DNA from: JAPLFM01 sp964650885
GTDB lineage: Bacteria > Bacteroidota > Ignavibacteria > Kapaibacteriales > UBA2268
Direction of reading: 5' to 3'
Length of the DNA stretch: 64,000 nucleotides
NCBI GenBank assembly: GCA_964650885.1
Contig: CAZYXG010000004.1
Span: forward strand, 1 to 64,000
Shown here: one piece after another, positions 9,552 to 15,976 of the stretch
How the letters are laid out: the number at the start of each line of letters is the position of its first letter
How positions within the stretch are numbered: the first letter of the stretch is position 1
The notes under the pieces: model-generated
What the model was told of the DNA's origin: nothing
The model's input: only the letters and a program-made list of their open reading frames with translations
Database searches by the model: none
Translations under genes and position numbers: made by a program

Positions 9552-9716
9552 ATGTCTATTGATTCAATAATACAATTCTATAACCATTTGCCCACGCCTG
9601 GAAAAATAGTGGTAACAATTGGAATTGTGTTTATTGCTTTTTCACTTTTCAAGAAATTAGCAAAGTTGGCTTTAACTATTATTTTTATTGTGGCGTTGAT
9701 TCTGTGGCTTCTATAA
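9552..9716 (+). CDS. Small hydrophobic membrane protein (54 aa)
   Basis: A short frame of 54 codons starts one base after the tonB stop (MSIDSIIQFYNHLPTPGK...) and ends exactly where the convergent gene's stop begins at 9717. After a 17-residue polar head it has two hydrophobic stretches, IVVTIGIVFIAFSLF (about residues 19-33) and LALTIIFIVALILWLL (about 39-54), split by KKLAK. It therefore looks like a small helical hairpin or single-span membrane protein. The tight coupling to tonB and full use of the gap argue that it is real. I do not recognise a family. Confidence 0.55.
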   Translation: MSIDSIIQFYNHLPTPGKIVVTIGIVFIAFSLFKKLAKLALTIIFIVALILWLL

Positions 9717-11375
9717 TTACTGCCCAATAACTAATAGTTCTTTGCCTGATATTAATTCTCCATCGGCAAGATTAGTAATTTCGTAGTAGAAAATATAAGC
9801 TCCGCTATCCAAATTATCACCTTTGTCATTTCTTCCGTCCCAAAGCAAATTAATTTCCTTGCCTACTGGCTCTGCCAAAGTTATTGTTCTTCTAATAGCA
9901 GCAGTCAAATCCAGTATTTGTGCCGTAATTTTTGCCTGCGTAAAGTTAGTATTCATAGTGATTCTACATATCCCATCTTTTGAATTGGATTTAATAAATG
10001 GGTTTGGCTCTATACTTATTGTGTTTGCTTTTGTTTCGCTCAGACTTGAATTTGCTTCGCCAGGTGTGTTACCTCGCAAGTTGCTACTTGTGGTCCAGTT
10101 AGACTTGAATTTGCTTTCCAAATTTGGATTAGTTTTCTCCAAACTTTTGTTTTTATTATTCTCACTAAATTTGGAATGCCAATCAATTGCATAAATAAGC
10201 GAATCCAAAGTTGTACCATTGGCATCTTTGAGCAGTATCATATCGCCATCGTTAGAGTTTAGCTCCAAATTTTTATTCACAATGATTACTTTGCTCAAGT
10301 CTGCCATTCTGCTAAATATAGTTGAATCGCTTGCTACTACGAAATAACTATTCGGAGCAATTGAATGGAGTGTATCTTTTATGTTAATTAAAGCAAGCCC
10401 AGATTTTGCACTTACATTTTCGTAATACTGCAAGCCATAAAGAAAAACAGAATCTCCAGTTGGATTCCAAAGTTCGATAAATTCACAAAAGCCAGTTTCT
10501 GGGTCGTACATAATTTCGTTAATTCTGATGTTGCTTTCAGGTGCAGAAATAAAATCTGCAAATAAACTTGTGTCATTCTGTCGATTTTGGTCGCTCTGCA
10601 AACTGCAAACATTTTTAATATTAACTGCTCCACTAAAAAGATTGCTAATCTGAATTTTTCCTATGTCAATGATAACACTATCGTCGCTTTGTATTTCTTG
10701 GATGCTTCGTGTTAGTTCGAAGTTTCTGTCTTTAGTAAATCTTTTTTCAAAAACAGTTGTGAGAATAAACGGATTAGTTTTATTTCTTCCAATATTTTTA
10801 ATTGTTAACTGAACTGTGTCTTTATTTGATTTTATATTTTCAATCGTTACATCGAACTCTCTTCTTGAAGTGCTATTGAAAGCACAAGGGGTGGCAAAAG
10901 AATTCACAATGCACTTTTTCCAATTGCTTTTGCTTATTGCTGGCTTTGCATAATCGAATCTTTCGAGAGAAGAAGGAGCTGCTCCCCATTTGAAATCGTA
11001 ATAAGTAGAATCAATTATTTGAGAATTTGAATCAAGCAAAAGTATTGCATCTGTTGTATTGTTCAAGCTAGGAATTGTTTTTTGCAATAGCTTTGCAGCC
11101 GAGTGTAATGTATAGAAAGTTTTTAAAGCTGCTGTATCGGAGCAGACAACAAGAAAATCATTTGCGTTAATAGTTATATCGCCAATTTCCTTAACCCCAC
11201 TTAGGTCTTTTAGCTTTGCTTTTGTAATTGTAATTGCTGTTTGGCTTGGGTTATAAAGTTCTAACCACTCTGGTTCACCAGAGCGTGGAGCAATCATCAG
11301 CTCATTGACAACAATTTGGCTGTTCAGTTGCAAATTGAGTGTAAACAATATTATTATGCAAACTATAAGATTCAT
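9717..11375 (-). CDS. Secreted protein with two lamin-tail domains and FlgD-like C-terminal domain
   Basis: A 552-residue protein with an N-terminal signal peptide ending about residue 20. Two lamin-tail (LTD) domains follow. The first starts IVVNELMIAPRSGEPEWLEL near residue 21 and the second NIRINEIMYDPETGFCEFIEL near residue 282. Each has the NE-(I/L)M ... E-(W/F)-(I/L)-E-L-(Y/W)-N-P signature. The last 95 residues form an Ig-like FlgD/sorting domain (PNPFIKSN, LLWDGRNDKGDNLDSGAYIFYYEI). Bacterial LTD proteins of this shape are usually cell-surface proteins; some carry nucleases, but none is seen here. Its ATG overlaps the stop of the upstream msrC-like gene by 4 bases, so they are co-transcribed. 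Confidence 0.82.
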   Translation of the reverse strand: MNLIVCIIILFTLNLQLNSQIVVNELMIAPRSGEPEWLELYNPSQTAITITKAKLKDLSGVKEIGDITINANDFLVVCSDTAALKTFYTLHSAAKLLQKTIPSLNNTTDAILLLDSNSQIIDSTYYDFKWGAAPSSLERFDYAKPAISKSNWKKCIVNSFATPCAFNSTSRREFDVTIENIKSNKDTVQLTIKNIGRNKTNPFILTTVFEKRFTKDRNFELTRSIQEIQSDDSVIIDIGKIQISNLFSGAVNIKNVCSLQSDQNRQNDTSLFADFISAPESNIRINEIMYDPETGFCEFIELWNPTGDSVFLYGLQYYENVSAKSGLALINIKDTLHSIAPNSYFVVASDSTIFSRMADLSKVIIVNKNLELNSNDGDMILLKDANGTTLDSLIYAIDWHSKFSENNKNKSLEKTNPNLESKFKSNWTTSSNLRGNTPGEANSSLSETKANTISIEPNPFIKSNSKDGICRITMNTNFTQAKITAQILDLTAAIRRTITLAEPVGKEINLLWDGRNDKGDNLDSGAYIFYYEITNLADGELISGKELLVIGQ

Positions 11376-11884
11376 TGCTTTTGGTATATTTTTTCAATAA
11401 TAGAAAAATCAGTAAGATTTATGAATATAGCTAATGCCTTAGTCAAATAATCAGCCGTTTCTTTGTCAAATCTTGACTTAATTGGGCTGTCCAAATCGAA
11501 TACTCCGTAAAGCATACCATCTTTAATAAGCGGTAATACCATTTCCGATGCAGAAGCCGAATCGCAAGCTATATGTCCAGGGAAGGAGTGTACATCGTCA
11601 ACAATTACTATGCTTTTTTCACTTGCTGCTTTGCCACAAACTCCTCTCGACAAATCAATTCGCACACAAGCAGTTCTGCCTATGAATGAAGAAAGGATTA
11701 ATTCCGATCCAGAAAGCAAATAAAACCCCGCCCAGTTCAAATTGTTCAAGGAGTGGTAAATAAAAGCAGAAAAGTTAGCAGAATTAGCTAAGAAATTTTT
11801 TTCATCAGCAAATAAGCTTTCTATCATTTTTAGCTTTTCTTCATTGCTAAATTTTGTCAAATCTAACGAGTTGTCTATATCCAT
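11372..11884 (-). CDS. msrC: Free methionine-(R)-sulfoxide reductase (GAF domain)
   Basis: A 170-residue single GAF-domain protein. It keeps all three catalytic cysteines of the fRMsr family at residues 73, 83 and 107. Their spacings of 10 and 24 match those of the E. coli enzyme (Cys84, 94, 118). The signature GVCGKA ... VDDVHSFPGHIACDSAS is also present. The enzyme reduces free Met-R-sulfoxide in the cytoplasm with thioredoxin, as part of oxidative-stress repair. The 4-base overlap with the downstream surface-protein gene suggests an operon without an obvious functional link. Confidence 0.92.
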   Translation of the reverse strand: MDIDNSLDLTKFSNEEKLKMIESLFADEKNFLANSANFSAFIYHSLNNLNWAGFYLLSGSELILSSFIGRTACVRIDLSRGVCGKAASEKSIVIVDDVHSFPGHIACDSASASEMVLPLIKDGMLYGVFDLDSPIKSRFDKETADYLTKALAIFINLTDFSIIEKIYQKQ

Positions 11885-11944
11885 CTATTGTTATCCATTT
11901 ATTTTTTTGTAAATTAAAAAAATTATTTCTAATAATAAATAAAA

Positions 11945-12625
11945 TTGTCAAAATTTATTAAAACTCTAAAGTTCGATTCGGTAATATTTGACTGTATAAT
12001 AGTGTTAGGTGGAGAGTTTTCAGAATTTGAGATATTCGACAAATTACCTACAGCCACTATAATTGCGGCCGATTCTGGTTTCCATAATATGATTGGAGCA
12101 AACACCAAACCCCACATACTAATTGGGGATTTGGATTCACATTCTGATGAAGAATTAGAACAAATGCCACTGGAAATTGAAATAGTGAAAATTGTGGAGC
12201 AAGAGACCAATGACTTTGAAAAAGCTGTGCAACATGCTATTAGACTTGAAAAAAAGAACTTGTTGGTAGTTGGTATGAATGGTGGTTATTTAGAGCATAC
12301 TCTCAATAATTGGTCAGTTTTTGCGAAGCTTAGCAAATTAGTAAACTTAGTTTATTTTGAAAAAGACAGATATGCAATAAGCTTGGAAAAGGGTGTGCAA
12401 TTGAAAACAACAAAAAATGAAATAATTTCAATTATTCCTCAACCCAACGCTATACTTTCCACTATTGGTTTGAAATGGGAACTTGATAACTACGCACTTT
12501 CTATTGGTGGAAAAGAAGGGGCAAGAAATGTAGCAATTGGAAATGAAATAACTATAGATGTTCATTTAGGAGAAATCTTGCTTTTTATAGATTCAAAACT
12601 TCCATATACGGCAAGCTATAATTAA
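11945..12625 (+). CDS. thiN: Thiamine pyrophosphokinase
   Basis: A 226-residue TPK-family protein that transfers diphosphate from ATP to thiamine to make the cofactor TPP. Family motifs are visible in order: IIAADSGFHN, KPHILIGDLDS (Mg/ATP-binding aspartates), the TNDFEKA motif, and GGYLEHTLNN. The C-terminal beta-sandwich contains the STIGLKWEL thiamine pocket region. An in-frame stop at 11936-11938 and no ATG before residue 49 force a TTG start at 11945. Its last bases overlap the stop of the convergent aat gene. TPP made here would serve the E1 dehydrogenase at 48458, though the genes are far apart. Confidence 0.92.
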   Translation: MSKFIKTLKFDSVIFDCIIVLGGEFSEFEIFDKLPTATIIAADSGFHNMIGANTKPHILIGDLDSHSDEELEQMPLEIEIVKIVEQETNDFEKAVQHAIRLEKKNLLVVGMNGGYLEHTLNNWSVFAKLSKLVNLVYFEKDRYAISLEKGVQLKTTKNEIISIIPQPNAILSTIGLKWELDNYALSIGGKEGARNVAIGNEITIDVHLGEILLFIDSKLPYTASYN

Positions 12626-13221
12626 TCAGCTTGTAGTGCAATTTGTAGTAACTTCAAATAACTTGCTCTAGTAATTTCTACTGCACCAAGAAGTTTTGTG
12701 TGGTCATTTATAAATTGTGAGTCCAGCAAAATATATTTGTTAAATTTAAGCACTTCAATCAAATAATAGAAAGCAGATTTAGAAGCACCGCTCACATTGG
12801 TGAACATTGATTCTCCAAAGAATGCCTTTCCAATACTGACTCCATATAAACCACCTACAATTTCATTATCTTTCCAAGTTTCTATAGAGACACCAAAGCC
12901 CATATCGGATAACTCCTTATAAACTTGGATGATTTCTTCAGAAATCCAAGTACTTTCTCTAGCGGCACAGGTTCTAATCACAAATTCAAAATCTGCATTT
13001 AAAGTGTGGGTATAGCCAAATTTTTTAGCTTGTTGCCTCACTGAGCGTGGCGGATTAATGTCATAGATTGGAAAAACAGCTCTTGGCTCTGGAGAATACC
13101 AATATATTTTCCCATCGTCATCGTCTGCCATTGGAAAATATCCATTTGAATATGCCTCTAAAATCATATTCGGAGATATTATTTCAATATTTTGAGTGAT
13201 TTTTTCATTCTTTTCGTTCAT
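12622..13221 (-). CDS. aat: Leucyl/phenylalanyl-tRNA-protein transferase
   Basis: A 199-residue Aat protein, which adds Leu or Phe from aminoacyl-tRNA to N-terminal Arg/Lys of proteins and so marks them for ClpS/ClpAP (bacterial N-degron pathway). Conserved blocks are SNGYFPMAD, WYSPEPRAVFP, GGLYGVSIGKAFFGESMF and LLDSQFINDHTKLLGAVEI. The length is slightly below the 230-residue enterobacterial enzyme, as in many Bacteroidota. The stop codon is shared in the opposite strand with thiN (4-base convergent overlap). Confidence 0.93.
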   Translation of the reverse strand: MNEKNEKITQNIEIISPNMILEAYSNGYFPMADDDDGKIYWYSPEPRAVFPIYDINPPRSVRQQAKKFGYTHTLNADFEFVIRTCAARESTWISEEIIQVYKELSDMGFGVSIETWKDNEIVGGLYGVSIGKAFFGESMFTNVSGASKSAFYYLIEVLKFNKYILLDSQFINDHTKLLGAVEITRASYLKLLQIALQAD

Positions 13222-13262
13222 AAGATACTAAGTTACTAATTTTCTGATTATTGTGATTGTTA

Positions 13263-13282
13263 TTAAAGATTAAAATCTTTAA
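13263..13282. promoter_or_regulatory. Perfect 20-base palindrome between divergent aat and CoA-binding genes
   Basis: TTAAAGATT (13263-13271), AA, then AATCTTTAA (13274-13282) is an exact inverted repeat. It lies 41 bases upstream of the aat start and 31 bases upstream of the start at 13314. Its position and two-fold symmetry fit a repressor or activator operator for one or both genes. No regulator gene is adjacent. Confidence 0.45.
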
Positions 13283-13313
13283 ATTGTATATATTCTTTAT
13301 ATAAATTCAAGCG

Positions 13314-13727
13314 ATGTACAAAATGAAAATGAAAGAAATATTCGAATCTTGCAAAACAATTGCTGTAGTGGGAATGAGTAGAGATTTGAATAAAGCTGCC
13401 CACACAGTACCTGGCTATATGAAAAAAAAGGGCTATACTCTTTATCCCGTAAATCCTTTCACGGAAAGAATTATGGGATTAGATGTTTATAAAAATTTGA
13501 TGGACATACCTCATCAAATTGATATGGTCAATGTATTCCGACCTGCACAAGACTGCTTAGATATTGTGGAAGAAGCTGTGAAACGCAGAAAGGAAAAGGG
13601 CGATATTAAGTTGATTTGGCTGCAATTAGGCATTATCAATAACGATGCTAAAATGCTTGCTGAGGAAAACGGAATTGAATTTATTCAAGATAAATGTATC
13701 TATGTGGAACACAAAAACATTAGCTGA
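13314..13727 (+). CDS. CoA-binding domain protein (YccU-like)
   Basis: A 137-residue protein that is a single CoA_binding Rossmann domain. It begins with KTIAVVGMSRDLNKAAH, continues with the VNPFTERIMGLDVYKNL turn, and includes DMVNVFRPAQ and KLIWLQLGI, all typical of the succinyl-CoA synthetase-like NAD/CoA-binding fold. Related stand-alone proteins have no firm reaction assigned. The start could also be the ATG at 13323 or 13329. The last 8 bases overlap the convergent GDPD gene. Confidence 0.85.
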   Translation: MYKMKMKEIFESCKTIAVVGMSRDLNKAAHTVPGYMKKKGYTLYPVNPFTERIMGLDVYKNLMDIPHQIDMVNVFRPAQDCLDIVEEAVKRRKEKGDIKLIWLQLGIINNDAKMLAEENGIEFIQDKCIYVEHKNIS

Positions 13728-14436
13728 TGTTTTGCATTGCCATTAATTTTTCGGGGTAATCAGTTCCAACAGAGCTTACTCCGAGTTGCAATGCTTTATC
13801 CAAATCCTGTTGAGAATTCACTCCATAGCAAGCGAAAGGCATGCCTATTGATTTAGCATCATCTGCAATTTTAGGAGTGATTTCATTAATGTCATTTACG
13901 AATAAATCAAAATCTATATACTTGGCTACTTCCGAAGGCATAATATTTTTGTCAGGTTCAGCGATATATCCAACAAGTGCATTTGGAGTAGCTTTTTTAA
14001 TTTCATTTAAAATTTGTGGATAGAAAGAAACAAAAATTGTGTTTTCAATCATATCTGCATTTATTATTTTTTTCAAAATTATACTTGTAAAAATAGAGCA
14101 ACTTTCTTTTAACTCCAAAACCAAATATGATTTCTCTTTTACTAATTCAATAACTTTATCTAAAGTAAGTAGTCCAGATTTTAGTTTCGCAATTGCAGAG
14201 AAATTTTCATTTTCAAATTTAATCTGACGATTTGATTCAACTAAGAAATCATCGTGGTATGCAATTACTTCGTCTTTGCAGGCAACCAAATCAATTTCGA
14301 TAGCTTTTATTCCCATTTGAATAGCTTTTTCAATCGACACAAGAGAATTCTCCAATTCGATTGAATCGCCAGCTCCAGCTCTATGAGCTACCATAAAGAA
14401 CTTTGTGCTTCTAGCATATTCTTTTAATGTCATCAT
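13720..14436 (-). CDS. Glycerophosphodiester phosphodiesterase family protein
   Basis: A 238-residue GDPD-fold protein that hydrolyses glycerophosphodiesters to glycerol-3-phosphate and an alcohol. The active-site residues are in place: His18-Arg19 (VAHRAG), Glu-Asn (LENSL), Glu-x-Asp (IEIDLV), and the HD of AYHDD. There is no signal peptide, so it should be cytoplasmic like UgpQ. It ends in GTDYPEKL, the usual GDPD finish. It overlaps the CoA-binding gene at its 3' end and lies 11 bases downstream of the 14448-15044 gene, so it is probably the last gene of a three-gene minus-strand operon. Confidence 0.9.
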   Translation of the reverse strand: MMTLKEYARSTKFFMVAHRAGAGDSIELENSLVSIEKAIQMGIKAIEIDLVACKDEVIAYHDDFLVESNRQIKFENENFSAIAKLKSGLLTLDKVIELVKEKSYLVLELKESCSIFTSIILKKIINADMIENTIFVSFYPQILNEIKKATPNALVGYIAEPDKNIMPSEVAKYIDFDLFVNDINEITPKIADDAKSIGMPFACYGVNSQQDLDKALQLGVSSVGTDYPEKLMAMQNIS

Positions 14437-14447
14437 ATTGCGACTAC

Positions 14448-15044
14448 TTAATCTTCTCTTAATTTAACTTCTTCAAATGGAAAACCTAATTTCTTTTTGA
14501 TGTTTTCAAGTATTTTAGTTTCTAAAAAGCCATTAGATTTCCAGAAATGCACTTCGCCTGTAACAAAGCTTTCCATTCCGCTAATTTCGCCTTTCACTTC
14601 AATATTCACAGATTGGTCTTCGTTTTCAGTGAGCAACACTTTATATTGCATTCTGCCATTTTCCCAAATACCACCACGAATAACTGGTACTTTTAAGCTA
14701 TACTTCTTCAAATTTCCAAATGTTTCTTCTTTGCCTAACGAAAACACACAATAATCTGAAAATACTTTTCCCTTATTGAATCCTTTTTCGTCTTTAAGTA
14801 CTTTATTGACAGATATTTGGCAGTTTGTTTCGGTGATTGCTTCGGCTGAAGCTTTCTGCACTAAATCGAAATAATCGAATTGACCTTTGGAATCGGCTAA
14901 GTATTCATATTTTTCTTTGAAAAATTTTAACGATTCATCAATTTTCTTCTCTGCTTCTTCAAATTGAGGTTTATCTTCTTCTTGGGCAAATAAATTAGAG
15001 CTTAGCGAAGAAATAGCCAATAAGAGTAAGAGTAATTTTTTCAT
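14448..15044 (-). CDS. Exported protein of unknown function (198 aa)
   Basis: Starts MKKLLLLLLAISSLSSNLFAQ, a clear signal peptide. A TTG four codons upstream (15056) is possible but unlikely. The mature part is mixed alpha/beta and highly charged, with a predicted helix (about residues 25-50) followed by strands such as YSLKVPVIRGGIWENG and VNIEVKGEISGMESFVTGEVHFW. I recognise no family. It lies 16 bases downstream of the TroA-like gene and is presumably co-transcribed with it. Confidence 0.7.
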   Translation of the reverse strand: MKKLLLLLLAISSLSSNLFAQEEDKPQFEEAEKKIDESLKFFKEKYEYLADSKGQFDYFDLVQKASAEAITETNCQISVNKVLKDEKGFNKGKVFSDYCVFSLGKEETFGNLKKYSLKVPVIRGGIWENGRMQYKVLLTENEDQSVNIEVKGEISGMESFVTGEVHFWKSNGFLETKILENIKKKLGFPFEEVKLRED

Positions 15045-15060
15045 TGAGTTATCCAATATT

Positions 15061-15879
15061 TTAGTTAATTATTCGCTGCATACGGCGAACTAAATTTAGA
15101 AAGAAATCACTATATTTTCTCTGATTGTCCTTCCCGTAAATGTCAAGGTAAAACAAATTTGTTTTTAATGCAAATGAAATTTCTTTATCTATAGGCAAAA
15201 TGTTGGTTTCTAAGCCAACTACCTTAATCATTTCGCCTTCCATTTTTGAATGTGTTGACTCTAATTGTTTACTTCCTTCAATTTTATATTCAGCACCTCT
15301 ATTCAAATTTGCAAGTATGTCAATCCCATATCTATTTGTAAAGTATTCAAAACCAATGGTTAGCACTATAATCTTTTTACCGTTAGAATTGGGCAAAAGT
15401 TTCAAAGATTGTTTGTACAGCAAATCAAGTTTCTTTGAAAAGTTTTCTGAATTAACTTTTATATCCTCTGCATAATCGGGGAAAACCTTTTGCAAACTAT
15501 CGGAAAGTTTTGCTGCCACTAACTTTACAGAAAGTGGGTCTAACCAAAAATAAGGATTGCTCGATTTTGCTTGTGCAGAATCGTTTGCTCCGAGTGCCTC
15601 TTTTTCTAATAATTCTGATGCATTGATTTTCACCTTCAGTTTGATATTGCTTGACGCATCGCCTGCGTGTATATAGACACGGGCTGATTCGGATAGATTT
15701 TTTGCATTGCCAATTTGTTTTCCGTCTTTCATTAGTGAGTTAACTCTAATCCTTGTGCCTACAATTTCCTGCAAAATTAGTTCTAATGCTTTATTGGAAG
15801 TGCAAATTATGTTTGCTTGTGCAAGCGAAGCAAATGTGGAAAACAAAAAGCAAATTGATAAAAGTGAAACTTTCTTCAT
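15061..15879 (-). CDS. TroA/ZnuA-like periplasmic binding protein lacking the usual metal ligands
   Basis: A 272-residue protein with a signal peptide ending near residue 22. The fold markers of cluster A-I metal-binding proteins are present: IICTSNKALELILQEIVG at the start, then NPYFWLDPLSVKLVAAKLSDSL, then FSKKLDLLYKQSLKLL, and GFEYFTNRYGIDIL. In ZnuA/TroA the second and fourth motifs normally carry metal-binding histidines (DPHxW, HxAFxYF). Here these positions are Tyr and Ile/Gly, and there is no His-rich loop. No ABC permease or ATPase gene is near. It may bind something else or act as an envelope sensor. The family call is by motif only. Confidence 0.65.
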   Translation of the reverse strand: MKKVSLLSICFLFSTFASLAQANIICTSNKALELILQEIVGTRIRVNSLMKDGKQIGNAKNLSESARVYIHAGDASSNIKLKVKINASELLEKEALGANDSAQAKSSNPYFWLDPLSVKLVAAKLSDSLQKVFPDYAEDIKVNSENFSKKLDLLYKQSLKLLPNSNGKKIIVLTIGFEYFTNRYGIDILANLNRGAEYKIEGSKQLESTHSKMEGEMIKVVGLETNILPIDKEISFALKTNLFYLDIYGKDNQRKYSDFFLNLVRRMQRIIN

Positions 15880-15976
15880 TTTTGGTATAATTTATGATAG
15901 AATTTTACTGTTTTGTATGTTTTGTTTATGCAAATTATTACAAAAAAATATATTAATCGCTATCAAAGGTGGGGAA

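Noticed and set aside
13841..14754. Several plus-strand frames within the GDPD and hypothetical genes
   Set aside because: They are shadows of minus-strand genes with family motifs and signal peptides.
15707..15976. N-terminal 90-codon extension of the FG-GAP protein
   Set aside because: It overlaps the divergent TroA-like gene, lacks exported-protein character, and a good ATG with GGTGGGG and signal peptide exists at 15977.
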